The position numbers and the translations under genes were made by a program. Source: Alentia gelatinosa (Eukaryota; Annelida; Polychaeta; Phyllodocida; Polynoidae). Taken from it: 64,000 nt of DNA. A model generated the notes under the pieces. The model saw only the letters and a program-made list of their open reading frames with translations. It did no database searches and had not been told where the DNA came from. This document shows, piece by piece, positions 23,501 through 38,500 of this stretch (the first letter of the stretch is position 1; every line of letters starts with the position of its first letter). The stretch is taken from positions 42,511,950 to 42,575,949 of the forward strand of contig OX465579.1 in NCBI GenBank assembly GCA_950022655.1, read 5' to 3'.

Positions 23501-26500
23501 AACCGTCCACCTACTAAAAATGCTACTGCTAATTCAATTAGCTTCTGAAATAGTCAATTTGATTGCCAGCCAAGGCTATAATATAAACAATTTATGGCAC
23601 AATTGCTCTTTGTCCATCTTCGACATTGTATATTAATTATGCACGTTAACACACCTTCTGGAGTTCGTCATCTGTCGGTTCATATTTCTTCTTCCTCTCT
23701 TCTTGCTGGTATGTAGATCGACTAAAATGTAAGCATTTACCCTATTAACAAATATTCCATTTCCATGTAAAGGTGACTATAGTCTTCCGCTAAACCAGTA
23801 TATAGAGTAAAATCAATCTATATAGATTCAATACTGCTTCCCTTGTAATGTTAGGGAAAATGTCTATAAATGTCCAAAATTGGTTAAAACACTGGGCATT
23901 CTAAAAAAAACTCAATGGGAACTTTCCAGCACTAATGAGACGTACCATTGGCGTTTATAAATAATCGTTATGTCATCACGAATAGAGTATTTTTTGTTTC
24001 ACTACTCGTTATCTGATCGAGAAAGTACGAGTTAGAGAAAGGGTATGTGATATAGACACTCATTCGTTTCCCTTTGGGGATGTATGCTAATGTCTGTCTT
24101 AGTAGTCAAATCACAGAATTAGAGACATATAGGATGACATGGTTATTACCTGCTGTACGACGAGTCCATATTAGGCACGAAGATGTTTCCTTTGGTTATG
24201 TCCTCATCTGAGCTGTCAGACTCCGGCTCGTTGATCCACTCGTCCAAGTCGAGTCCCTCGGGAACAGGGACTTTGCGTTGTGCTTTGGGAGCCACTGGGT
24301 TGAGGTCACCGGCAAACAGCGACTGCACTTCCTCCGCCACCTTTACCCCCTTGTCCTGTAGCTTCTGCACATACTTCATGAGCTGCAGGATGCAGCACGC
24401 CTGAGATAGGGAAACAAGGTATGATAATTACCCTGCTTAATATTTGTATTTGAGAAATGTGGTGAAAATACTCTAGCCAGCCGAAAAAAAGACAGCTTCA
24501 TATTTTAGGATGTGGATGTGTCTATATGTAATACTATCGTAAAACTGGATGAGTTTTAATCTTGGCCACCGTATGCCACGACTGGAGTTTGGCATAGTGA
24601 CTTCATGAGGCGAGGCTGAGTGAAGTCCAGAGCCAAAACTCCATGAGTGGCATGCGGTGGCCAAGATTAAAACGAACCAGGTTTTGATTTTATCCTACCC
24701 AGTCTCCTCGATTTTGGAATATTACATGATAACAATTCTGTATGCCACTAGTGGCATATAAAACTCTGTATGCCAGTCAGCATGGCATACGGAAACTCAA
24801 TGTTAAGCCTATGGGATTTTATATTAGGGGTAGGATAAATGTATATTTACTTTATTTTTAATTAATACCCTGACACTCAGTATGGGAGATTTTGGAGACA
24901 GTCTTATCTAATGCTTCCTTTATTTTCAATCATTATCCAGATATTTAATAAATTTGAAAACACTAAAACATATTTTAAGAATTTTCTTTGGATAAAGAAA
25001 ATTCTAGATGGCAGGATATCATAATAATTATATATTATTAATGTTTGAAAATATTCGAAAACTCGTTATAAACGAGATCAATGCGTTATGGCCCTGGTCT
25101 CTGTGTTAGAACATACCCGCTCTTGCACTTCCAGGTCTGCGCTCTGAACAAACATGGGGAGCTTGTCTATGAGTAGCTGGCCAGCCTCTTTGACTGTTTC
25201 CATGTCGTCCTCCATCTCGGCCTTGACTAAAATTTGGGAGTACAGTTTGAGGATGTTTTGCACGAACACGCTCTGAATGTGGCCAGGCAGGGAGGTCACC
25301 TTGGGTCGAAGCATCGCTTCCAGACTGGCTCGAGGATCCCGCAGGTGTCTGTAGGGAAGATAATTAACTATAGATAAGACTTCCAGAGATTCTAGTAGGG
25401 TCTTTCCGACTAACGATTTCCGAAACGTTCTTTATCTTTAGCATGATAATTAGATATCAAATAGAAATACAGAAGATCAGAAGTAACTGGAAACTGGCAT
25501 CCTTGAAGTGTTATTAGATAAAGTGTTTGGCCAAATTACTACAACATAGAACTTGGCAAAAATAAGTTGAGGAGACAGTGGTGGAAATGATCACTTACTC
25601 AGAGAACTCGCCGCACAGCCACGCGGCAGCATACAGCACCTCACATATGCCATCCTTCTGTGAATTAGTGGCAAAGAGGTGGGAGTTCTCCAAAAGCACA
25701 GCCTGAAATACAAAACACAAGTTTGAAACAATGTAAACCTCTGAAATATAACCGCAAGGCAAAGTATTTCTAAACTGACATCACTATTGGAACACCCTCG
25801 TGTTCTTTGTTTTGTGTTCTTATTTTGTTCAAGAGAGGACTTTTAACCACTTCTGTGCTGAATCAGTTAACTAATGTTACTATAACCAAACAATTGTTCC
25901 CGGTATCTGCCGATTAAAAAAGGACTGTTCTCAAATGGTTTCCTCAGACTGCGAAGCGCGTGTCCTGGATCTAAATAAATATTTCTTTCACGTTGCAGAT
26001 CTGACAGGAATCCTGCCTGCACAGTTTCAGGACACGGCAGTAAATCCGGGTATAAATAACTCTGCTTTTTGCAATCAGTTCATAATTATTTCCTTAATTT
26101 GATCGTGTTCAACACTTAAAAATAGATCAATACGGTAGGACTCATGGAAAAACCTACCATTTGTGATACGGCAAAGGGCCTGATGGCTTGTACCCGGATG
26201 GTGACATCCAGCATCTGGCTGGCAATTTGTTTCCCGTGCCGCGTACCCTCAAGCCGCGTAAGTTCCACCAGTATGCTCACGTACCTAGATGGAATAAACA
26301 GGTGCTACTTAGAGGTACAGCATTTTATTGGGAGCAAGAGCAGCTTGTTGGTCTGCATACAATCATAAAATACATCATTGACCCAAGTACATGTAGCATC
26401 ACAACTTACAGAGACAACAAATCAAAAGCAGTATCTAGAAATTGCAAATATCCCATAACTAATCTCAAATTCCTTTAAAGAGACCCATACTGACTTAGAA

Positions 26501-29500
26501 AGGAGAGAGTAAAGAAAACATTCTCTTGCATGATAATGCTTCTCTTATCTGAGTTTCCATTACGTAAACCTCCAAAACTGCAAATCTAGATGTGACCACT
26601 TAAAGAAGAGTTCACTTATAGTAATGTCAGCAGATACGTTTACGGGGAACATACCATTCAAAGTTGGTGATGTATTGATAATTGGATTGACTGCAGATTT
26701 CAATAATCTTGGAGAGCAACTCGTCCCGGTAGTGTGATCCCTCAGCGCGGTCCATGTGCACCATCAGCTTCTTCACGATCTCCATCAAGTTCTTTTTAGA
26801 CACCTGCAAACCACAAAAGTCATATTGCTGAGGCCAAATACAAATAATTCGTCAGTGCACCACGTCATAGATATATACGATTATAAAAGATACCAGTGAC
26901 TCTCAGAAGAAGGGATCAGGCAATAATCATGGAAACGTTCAGCTTGCTTGCCCCAGAAACACGGAAAACTAATTGGTGTCGGCCATGTTTAAGGCTTAGG
27001 GTCTGTCGCGATGTTCAATCTACTATTTTATCAGCTTGAATGAGGATATATTAACATTACCTGTTTCACATAAGAAAAAGTTATCAATACTATAATGCAA
27101 ACGGATTTACGTGGAAAAGTGGAAAACCTAACATCTCTGATCATCGAAACATTAATTCTAATTAAGGCGACATTTCACCCATTCCCAATTTGGTTTTTAT
27201 TGGACATTTAAGTTGGAAGTTAAGTGAAAAGATTACAATGTAACAAACCTCTTAAAAGAAAAGGAAAAGGGGCAGTGATATCCCTTTTGTTGCACATGGA
27301 TTTCAGTCTCAATAAACAATAGTTAATGAAATATCGCGAGATTTTCATTTGGAAACATACCATTCCGTAGAGTAGGTCGAGGGCTCGCAGCCTTATAGAG
27401 TCATCCTTATCATCCAGGCAGCACATGATTAGATCTTTGTGGCTCTGTACGCTCTTGGGATGTGTCTTTAGTATCCGTGACATGGCCAGCAGTCCAAGGT
27501 ACTTCACTGTATAAAAAGTCAAAACAATGTTCCACAGTGTGAACAATAGCTAAGTGTACATTTTAAAATAGACATATTGGCCTATAATGGCCAAATTAAC
27601 GGGTAGGCAGATTTAAAACCTATTACAGTCACAGTCCAAAGGTCGGCCAGTGATTAATTAATATGATAACAAAGAAGCCCCCTGAGAGTTGGAGTGAAGT
27701 GGAATTATAGGGGAGGAGTCGAGATACCATAGGAGAAACTGACAGGGGCCAAGCCAATATCTGGTGGTAAATGATATTGCAAATAATATTACAAACCAAT
27801 ATCATTTCCTAGAACATAATTATGAACCATTCTGGCCATTCAATATCAATCAATCCACTCCCCCGAACTTTTATCAAATACATGAATATCTCAGTAAATA
27901 TAGAACCTCATTAGAGAATTCCACTTTATAGCAACTACTACTTTTTATTCTCTTTCAATTGAGGCATATCATATTATGATAGAACCACTTTAAGGGGTGG
28001 AAATATGTCCATAAAGGAGTACACACACTTAAAAATGGACCTGTGACTCAAAAAGTCCTTCCTCCAAACTGAAATCATCTTTTTGTAAATCCATGATAAA
28101 ATACAATATCAAAACTGTAATATATTATGGTGCCATAAAAAATTCTGTCCAAAATAGAAATAATTTTCCTATCTGTACTCTCTTAGCTACAAAAAGCAAA
28201 AATGTGGTCAGGTCATCTAGTGACACTACAAGCAGGTGTACTACAGTAGGCCATAGCCATAACCTAGAAGATCAACCGTCCAACTACTAATAATAACCAG
28301 GGATGTCAGTTGGGGTCAGAAAAAAACAAGGAAATATTTTTCCTTGCAATACAGGGTTAGAGATTAAATCTCTATATATCTACACCTATAAGACCTAAAG
28401 TATAGTAAATACAAATAACATTATCACTACAGAACATGGGTCTGGAGGCAGGTTAATTGGAAAATCTATGAGTTGTGGTTGATTTGAGTATCTTTTAATT
28501 GTTATGCTCATTTTACACAAGAAAAGGGGATTTCTTATTCCTAAAATGAAAACACTGAATTCCGCGGAAACAAGGAAAACTGACATCCCTGAATAACGGT
28601 GTACCCGATTGAAATAGATTGATCTAAATTTCACACTGATTTTTTTACTGATAAGTGGAATCTATGAATACTACATTTATATGATTACTTACAGTTTTGG
28701 TCGGAATCCTCGATCAGTATCCGCAACTTTTGGACACAAAGCTGGAATAAAAATGATGTACAAATGTTAGTTCACCATGATAAAATACAGGCTGATATGT
28801 AATAAATTATCCTAATAGCTTTATTGAGGGTATGGAACTTAAATTATATTAGATGGAAATTTGCTTTGGTGAATCGATTTATAACAGCTTAGAATGGTAG
28901 GTAGAGGGATATATATATCGAAAAACATTAACATCCAAAATTTCCTCACTTTTTATCTCAAAAAATTCTCAACTAACTCCAAAAGCCTAAGACAAACAAC
29001 TTTTTGTCATTGTAATAGAGCGCAGTGTTTTCACAAAGGCAAAAGAACTGTCAGTTTAGATATTCTAGATAAGATGATCAAGTGAATCAATGGACAAAAA
29101 AATCATCTCTAGAAATTTGATAAAAGAAAATGTGTGTATACAGTTTTCAAAATTACAGTAATGTTACAGTTAACAAAACCACCCAGGCAGTGAGTAATAA
29201 AAAACATGATGGTTGTATCAAGCGTAGGAAATATCTTATCGGTTCCTTTTGTAATTTGTGACTGGTGGAAATACCAGTTACACTGCTACAGGCATCTATT
29301 TCTGTACCCAGTCTCTACGTACTAATTCTGCTCATATGAACATCTGTCACACCGGTACATACAACATAAATTCCGTATACCTCAGCCCATACCTCTACAC
29401 ACTTGACAAGTCATTCTTTTAACAAATCAAAACGTTCTATTATCATTATCCTAGATCGATTTCCAGTGCAGTCATATTCCTAACTATATTTCGTATTGTG

Positions 29501-32500
29501 CATGATTTAAACTATAATTATTCATTGCCAAACAAAGAGTATCTTCTATTTATATTCATTGACTCTAGTAATTTAACCATCAACCTAGTTCTACTTTCAG
29601 ATATAAACATCTTTATTTTACGCAGGAAAGTTAAGGGAGGCGGATGGGAAAGGTGGTTGGTGGGTCGCGTATCTAAAGCCAAAACGCAGGGCAGAGAAGG
29701 ACACAAAAAAGCATGTCGACTTTCCAAGTCGTCCTAGGCTCTAAACCATATTTTAAAACTTACTGCATGTAGAGCCCAAATGCCCTGTAAAATCAAAATT
29801 CGATATTTCACTATCGGAAAATGACGGTTTTGTCTTTTTATCTTCTAGGATAGAGTGGTATGGGAAATATGAAGATTCTCTTTAGGTAAGAATAAACTAA
29901 AATTTTCGTTCTTGCGTTTCAGGTTTTCAATTTACAGGTTGATATGAGTGTGAAAGTATGAGCATGAGGGGTATGGGATTGTGTGTATGTACAGAGAGTA
30001 GACGACCACACATATGTGTAACATAGCCAACTTCGGCAAGCTCAGGGCACCACAGCACGAGCTTCTGCCACCCGCCCTTGCCGAGTCAAAGCGGTGTGAA
30101 GAGAATTAATTATACGCCACAGCCATCAAATCAACCACACCCAGACAGTACTGGAAAGTGCCGTCGTCCTATAGAAAACACCACTGTTAATATAAACACC
30201 TCACACCTCTGTATATATTCTAACCAGTTTCTTCTACAATGGCTTTGATTATTGGTTAATATTCAACGTTGCCTCCCATCGCTGTCTACCACACAGCTAT
30301 GGTTACCGCCACACAACCAAAGGATTCGTCCACCGACCGGCGTTGGCTTTTTATCCCTTTTCAACATAAACTGAAAGAAACCCCCTGATTCAACGAACAA
30401 ATATCAGCAGTTTGTCCCTGTTTCACCTCTGCGATTTCCTGTATGCTTCTCCTGGGTTTGCATATGAATATGGTACTTCCCCGCAAGAATCAATGACCCA
30501 GCATGAGCGACAACATCAGGTCGCGACTACAAGATATAGGGAAGAATTAAAGTACAGCTATATTTTACAAAACGGAAGCCTATGCCCCATGCACCAAAAG
30601 TTTCATTTTAGTTACCCAGGGTAACGTCAGAAGGGAGCACTGAGAATAGTGGAGTGAATGAAGTGAAAGAGAGGAGCAAGATCATGACTAGCAGAAAACC
30701 TAACTCTGACTTGTACAAATTGCAGGAGTAATACAGCAGTGAGTTGAAAGAAGGAAGAATATAATTAGGGTACAGGTGATAAAGGACTGATGTGTTTTAA
30801 CTGAGTTATGTCCAAGTTCTCGTCTAATGACTAAGCCTCTGGATGTAATTGACCATTCGTACGGTCTTTCTTTTCGATTTAACATATGCATTTTCATGAT
30901 TATCACGGGCGTATGGCAATTGGCCTAGGTACCCTAACTCTCAGCCGGAGAAAGTAAAACCACTGAACGGAGACAACACAAAAATTACCCATGCAAAACG
31001 ATTTGAATATTTAGTCTTGCTTATCAAATTTTCAGAAAAGAAAATGACCAAGCGCTAGCCACAACCACAACAGTCTACGGAGATGAGCATTTTAGGGGTC
31101 AAGTTTTACACCGATTGGAGGAGACTAGTACAACGGCGAGCAGAATATTACACAGGAGCAGCTCGCTCTCACCACAAGGCCTCCAACTCACTGAACCAAG
31201 GTATGATGCTACATTCAGGCCTGTTAGATGACAGAGTCTTCAATACTGACATCGACCGAAAAAAATCATGAAGAAGCACTGAAATCAAGCCTGACTGATC
31301 AGAAAAGGAAATCCGCCTAGAACAAAATATATGGAATCTGTGCGAAAAGTCTACCAGAAAGAATAGACCTTCTAAATGACAGGGGGAAATATACAGCCTT
31401 TATTTTTTGTGCACAGAACGGATAAAATGGATAATGTATAGGCTATTACCGCCGCATCTGTCCAATGATCAAATGGTCCTACAAAAAAACAACATACAGA
31501 AGTTTATAGCAGAGGGGAAACAGCTTTTAAAAATCTCTTTTAATGTTCTCTAACATTTTGCTAACCCCCCTCGATGGGACGGTTCCAAACCATTAAAGCC
31601 AATGCCCTTATTGCGGTTCCGCTCGGTCGGGGTCGATCCAATGGCTGTGTAAGCACTCTGTAGGCTCATGGCACTTACAAAGTAAAGGCACCTGGTTATG
31701 GAAAGAGTAATACAAATACATATACCTGGATGGATGCTGAGTGGTTGGGAATCCCTGAAGATATAGAAATAAGTACTGTAAGTAAGGAGAGAAAAAGAAA
31801 ATCATCATTAACACGGCGTTTTGGTGGTGAGCAGGTGGCGGCTGTGCGCCTCTGACAGCAGTAAGCTATTAACCAGCGAGCAGGGTCTCAAGATCAACGG
31901 CGTCCGACGCATTTCACAACACCAAACACACTAAGTTAGGACCCTGGGCCTCTGTAGAATGAGTTCATATGGGATCCCCAAAGCCGGAAGGCTGTGTCAT
32001 ATTGCGAAGAAACGGTGGAAGAATAAGCCTTTGTGACTATGATACGTGCAACAATGGAAAAAAACATGCATCTAATGAAAATATATTGGGTTTGGATCTA
32101 AAGTAGAATAAAAGAGTGATATTGGATATCCCGAACTTCTTCAGAAAAATGAAGGACATGCACGACAGAGCCGAAATAAAGATTTTCTTGCTTTTCACTT
32201 TCGTTTATGTATCAATTCAAACATGGGTTCAGACAAATGATGCATTTTTTTCTATTTATTTGCCTTTTATCTCCAATTGCATATATCGAAATTGATCTGG
32301 AATACACTAAAGGTCTTTAACAGTTCATTTTGACGGGCAATTTGGAGTAGACTATGTCAGGCCATTTACTTCAGACTTTAGGTGAGAGCTAGATTTCCCA
32401 AAGTGCTAGCGGGAGCAGCATTTAATATGCACCAGTCGGAGGTGTGAGAGTGGGGATGTTGACAAAAGCTAAAGCGATTCAGGCGTCAGAAGTGCTTCGT

Positions 32501-35500
32501 ATTCCCTCTTTAAAGAATAGGTGCATTCCAAGTCCCAGTCAGGCCCAAAAGTGTTACAGGAAAGTGTTTTGCTCTACTTTTGTTTTCTTTTTGCTCGACG
32601 GGATAATGATGATTTTCTTTAACATTTCATGACAACATAACAAACAGTCATAAGAGTAAAAATAAAAGCGATTAATAATCATATATATTGGTTATAGAGG
32701 CCAGCTTGAATATGAGTCATTTGTTAAATATACTAAACATGAAATAATTACAATGAAATCATGGTGTCTAACTTTCTGTTAAGTATCACTTATACAAATC
32801 AGTTAAAATGTTGATTTTAGCTTAATTCATGCATGTACACGGGAATGTGATGAAAGTTCTAGATATAAAAATCTTGATTAAAATCTACTTTGAATAGGAA
32901 GCAAAAGATTAGTAGTCGGACGACTTACCGGCTATCACAGTATTGATGCACTCGTATAACAGCGACATCGCTGACGTGCTGAAAGAGGAGAGAACGAACA
33001 AACATCTTATCACTCCCTTCATAAGATTTCACGAGCACCATTCCCCGACAACAAAACGACCGCACACAAAGACACAGCTTCACTCTAACCAACAAAAACA
33101 CTTTTCAGCAGACATAGATGTGAGCACAGGACGTGTTAACAGTTGAAAGCATTGCCATTTATTCCAGATCTCCTACTGGAGTTTCAATGTTCAGAATCTT
33201 TCCTTTGGGCAAGGACCCACACCAGGAATAGTCTCAAGTGTTATAGAAAACGTTAAATAAACATTTACGGTATACTTAATGGGAAATTGGGTCAAACTTA
33301 TATCATGAGCATGCTAGGGTGAGGGAAAGGGGATAGAGGATTATGCACAATCATTTGATTTGTTTTATAATATAATGATTAAATACAATATATATTCAGA
33401 CATAAATACGCAATTCGTCCTATTACGAATTAAACTAATCTCAACCAGTACTTGCATCCATTGTTTTTTCCTATATCTACTTGTACACATATATGTATAC
33501 ATGTACATGCGAGAAAGCTTTCAATATGGGCGGATACCTACATTACTTTCATGCTTTATTTATCCCACTTTTAATATCCATCATTTTGAAACTAGTCCAA
33601 ATTTCTTAGTTTTCATTATACTAAAACACTGAAATGGTCACAATAAAATCAAAGTAGCTCTACCGAGATGTCCGCACACTGCTCACTGGTTACATACATA
33701 TTTACTGAATGCTAATAAGCTAACATGGATTCCTTAGAAACAGTCTATGAGTTTTATCACCTATCTAGCGACCTATAATGTGCCCAAAGCCGAACTCAAG
33801 GGTGGACCCTAAGTTAAATAGTCCCCAGATTCTCGTGCAGCCTTAGACATATGTTACTAAAACCGTAGTTGGATGGCACAATTTGAAGCAGCCATGGTTG
33901 CAAAATATTTATAAGAAGTATGTTCGAACTGTCAATTCAGATTTATAATTATTTTCGACACAGCTTAATGGTTACAACAGCCTTTTCTATTTGGACATTC
34001 TGAATATAGACGCGTGTTAGAATGACAATTTCTTTTTTTTGGTATTTTTCCCTTCATTTTATTCTCAGTAACGATGTTTTTCATAAAGCTATGTGTCAAC
34101 CGTGAATGCAAGAATACCGTTACAACAACAAAACCTCTAAAGGTGGAATAACAAAGGATTGTCATGGGGGAGTCACTCCATTGCCGCAACTTAGTGAGCA
34201 CAAACTGATCAATAATCACACTAAAGTGGGCGTTATCCTTTTAGCACAATAGTCAAACGTATTTATATATAAAAGCTTTCCATAAAAAGGTATATGCATG
34301 TCCGAAGCAAGTTTCACCACCACTAATAGACTTACTTTGATTAATTACAGCAACATTTGTGTTATTTCATTTAATAGGAGACACCGTCACCGGGACTTAG
34401 ATCTTAATAGAGAACCAACGTACTACTCTGCATATATATTCTCAACATGCTTAAAATGTGTCGAATAGTATATAGTCATTATGCATACATGAACAGATAT
34501 TGACAAACAATGGCGGTTGTAGCGGGAGGAGACATGCGGGTGTTTAGGGGAAAAAGGAAACGCAAAGCAGGTAAAGGAGAGGGAGGAGTGGAGACGCCCT
34601 CACTGCAGGCAGTGGAGGGTAGAAGGCACATACCCGTTAGCTACATTCCCTCCACTGCAAGCAGCGGGGGTAGGATAGAGAAGATACATCATACTATAGT
34701 CATGATAACGACTGTGGTCCACGTCAGGCTCACAGAGACGGCAACCACACTGCCCACTCAGCGTAGGCGATATTATAGTGAGATCACGAGGTGTATGCTA
34801 GCTATATACAACGGGCAACACACGCGGCCGTCTTATACGGAAATAGGTGTGCGCCGCGGTGAAGGGTTAAAAAAATACACAACACAAGGGGAGCTACCCC
34901 TAGCCAGTCTGAGAGCACCAGGCAAATAAGATGGAGACTAGACAAACAGCTTTCTCAATTTACCTTAAGACTGTTAACACTGACAAACATTAAATATTAG
35001 ATGCGTTCTACTTTAGGGGACACTCTATCAAATAAAAAAGAAGCTGTACATTTAGTAGGGGGAAAATACCCTACAGATCCAAGCTATATGTTATTCAAAA
35101 TTGAAGAGTTTTGCGGAGCATAAGATTGTCTTACCTGTGGATGAGATTGGTCAAAGGTTCGATTAGCTTCTTGCCAAGCCGTGGTTCCAGCGGGGTCAAA
35201 GCACCAAACTGAGAAAGGAGTCAATAATGAGATCATCATTAGATTATGTGCAACTGGCTGAACAATGTAATCTGGCAACTGCACAACAAGTCGTATTTGC
35301 TTAATCTACTAACAGAACTGAAAATGATCTATTATGCCTGTTTTATTGCATAAGTAGCCCATGGGGGGGTTTCGACAAAATGTTTCTCCTTTCCTCTCTC
35401 CGATAGCAGCTGGTACCCTGTTCCTAGGATACAAAATAATCAGATGCTTGCAGCTAGATCAGAAAGGCTGGACGAACAGTCAGAAAGTCTAAAGTAAAGA

Positions 35501-38500
35501 AACATCCCAAGGTTGTCAGATGTGTATGATCCACATTGTTCAAGATCAAACTAACTTATACCGGTGACTGTCTTAATAATTTTTATTAGTAAAACTCAAT
35601 ATTGAGATGATATCGATTTTAATTAAACCTATATGGAGATGGATCAAACGGCATTTATCTCATGATTGTGACTGTTTAAAGGGCCTGCTCCACTGAGATA
35701 CCGATTGGCCACAAAATTGGTCGCACTGCCATCATACCGCCACCGCACCACCTATGTTAACTCATGTATAGAAAATGGTGCAGGAGAACAGGTCACATGC
35801 TCTACGGTTGCAGCCGTACGAGAGTCTCAGGAAAAACACCCTGATAAATTAGCTTTTGCCAATTGCCTGTTAATCCACTCGCACGACTGTGGAACGGGCC
35901 CATGGGTTTGTACACTATAAATATGTTTGGCAGACAGCTAACGCCTTCAGATTCATGGCAAGACCAGCAGAACAGACCCTTTATAAGAACTATACCTATA
36001 GTCATCTTCAAAGACGAGTGAAGAGTGAATTGTAGAACGTCCTTGACCATCAGCAGACTACTTACGAGTTTGATTATCTTAATAAGGACCCAGTTGTTGG
36101 TGGAGCTCGTCATGAGTTTGAAGAAAAGTGGAGCCAGCGACAAATAGTTCTTGGGATTCTTGCGTGCCAGCTCGCAGATCACGTTCACAGCTGCCGACTG
36201 GACACCTGTAACAAGTGGTTATAAATCATTAGTTTAGATTATTTAGATTGGAGACATACTATATGTACACTAATCCGCTGAGGATCAATTCAAAAATATG
36301 TTCAACAAGAGCCAGATTTCCATTTCAAAATAGCATTATTGGCCTTAAAAGGCCAATCTGGCAGGTAGGCCGCTCAATACTGATAAAATACGAAACTTAA
36401 TCTATTCTTTTTTATACAGCATGCCACACCACGCTCCAGCCTGGCCACACAGCTGGCTGTGTATAGACCATCACACATACATAAAAGCAGCGTGGGGAGG
36501 GGGTGTGATAGGGGTTATGCAGAGGACTAGGGACTGTATCCAGTTCATTGGTTTGTCACCCATGACTATCAGGTAGTGGGGAAAGGCAAGCATGGATTGA
36601 ACACTTCAGTGGCGACCTTGGGGGGCAGTACATAGTTCAGTTCAGGTTTCTTTAACATATGGCTTATATATAAATTACAACCTCAACTTCTTCAGAGGAT
36701 TTTTTATTTAATTCTTTAAAGTATAATAAAGTAATTTACACTGTGAATTGTATAGATAGCAATCTTCATGTCATATGTAATAATTACAGTCACTGGAAAA
36801 TAATTCTGGGTTTGAAAAACCGACATAATGCCCCCCCCCCCCCCTCCAAATGTTCTAAGAATACATGAATATCACAGCCAATAAAGAGTTTACATGTACC
36901 TAGAGACATTCACTTCCTAATAACTATTGCCCTTTGTTCCATTTTAAGTGAGCCACATTGTAATAATATTCGAGCAGATTTAAGGGTAGAATTATGTCAT
37001 TAAAAGAATTCTTGAAAATGAGCCTGTGCCAAAAAAAGACAGATCTAAGTGGAAATCAGATTTTTATCAAAACTTGATATCGAAAATTATATAGTATGAA
37101 CTACAATAGGCTATAGCCATAGACACTTGAGACCAACAGTCCAACTGCTTAAAATTATCAGGGAGAAAGCAATGAGTTATAGGAGCTATAATACTATAAT
37201 AGTCCAGCCAAAGAGATTTTTACAAAGTTGTTTAAATTATGGTATGAATCCATCCAAAACAACATCGGTCTATGTTGGTAAATTACGAATTTAATTATCA
37301 CTGTTTTCTACCCATTTTTGGCTCGACTTGATATTTCTATGTGATTTCCGCTAACTATACCGAATACTCGACGAAAGGACTAGTTATTATTGAGTGGTTC
37401 TCACCTGGATCTGGGTCCTCGAGCTTCTCTTTGAGTCTGGGAAATGCGGGACGCAGAGCTTCAGGGAATTTAAGGAACACCTTGTACATGATAAGCACGG
37501 CCTTCTTGCGTAAGTATGGTTTTGTTGACGTCATCTGAATCAGGCATTGTCAGATAACAGTCAATTGTGAACATTGAATATAGAAAAAATCTATGACTGG
37601 TAGCTTTATAAAACCTGATCTATCTCATGTTGATATGATCTTCCGGTGTTATAGTTTAGGCAGTGAGCTACACGTATATCTATATTTTTTTCCAAATTCT
37701 TGGTCCAATTTGGTCTATTGGAGGTTAACACATTTGTCATTCACTGCAAAATGTGCAATATACTAATATGTGCGTCAAACTAAAAGACAATCAGAGACAG
37801 GATATTTGAAACATGAGGTACATCATAAAAGGAAACACACACATGTTCCAATATACTTCAATTCGTGTGGTCACCATGGAGTAGAAAAAGTTTTAGCTCG
37901 TAGACTCTACCTCAGCCATGAGTTTCTGTCACCTAGGTACTAAGTACTGCTGGGGCATCGATGTTTTTATGAGCCTAGAGAGTACTTGGGTTTCTCTTGA
38001 TTTATCAAAGAAGCCCTACAATTTTCTAATACTTACGTACGAAATTACGATTGTTTTTAATCCTACCAGCAAAAACCATGTATACGAAAACTTACCAGCG
38101 TCATGATGTCGTTTGCCAGGTCACGGGCAAGGTCAGCGGTCAGGAAGCAGGAAAGTCCACTGAGTGCGACACCAGCATCGTACATACTCTGACTACCCAG
38201 GTCTTTACGGATCATATTCGTCGTCAACATCAACACATCTGTGCCCTCATGGAAGCTCTGAGATGCCGCCAAGTAGCCCACTCTCTACGGGTGAACAAGT
38301 CGGTAATCACCAGTCAAGTTCAGTTCTTAATGGAGTGGTGTCTTATGAAAACAGTTCTATCATATGGCCTAAAATAGCAGTATTTATGGCAGTGGGTGAA
38401 CATTGAAGCTCGCTCTAATGGAGTGAAAACTAAATGACCTGCCGATGAATTATTGCAGTTTTTTAGCCAGAAAAATTGTAAAAGGAGATATTTTAGGTGA

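Larger units (their letters stand above)
14878..23721 (-). other. AP3D1: AP3D1 hinge: acidic and lysine-rich exons 17-24
   Basis: Residues about 656-996 form the flexible hinge. Exon 18 carries IDLSVPLHVP, a conserved hinge patch in vertebrate AP3D1. Exons 19, 21, 22 and 24 each contain long runs of Lys, Arg and Glu (for example KAKDRKKKKRKGKKG in exon 19), and exons 19, 20, 22 and 23 contain acidic clusters such as DDDDSDND and SEDD. This matches the low-complexity KEK-rich hinge of vertebrate delta-adaptin. Exons 22-27 are each a multiple of three (132, 165, 165, 48, 138 and 141 nt) with phase-0 borders, so any could be skipped without a frameshift. Whether they are skipped cannot be seen here. 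Confidence 0.88.

Noticed and set aside
30412..30624. A region near 30421-30470 considered as the missing AP3D1 exon 9
   Set aside because: Its reverse complement did not encode the conserved NHSASIQ block; the true exon was found at 31726-31775 with exact phase and splice sites.
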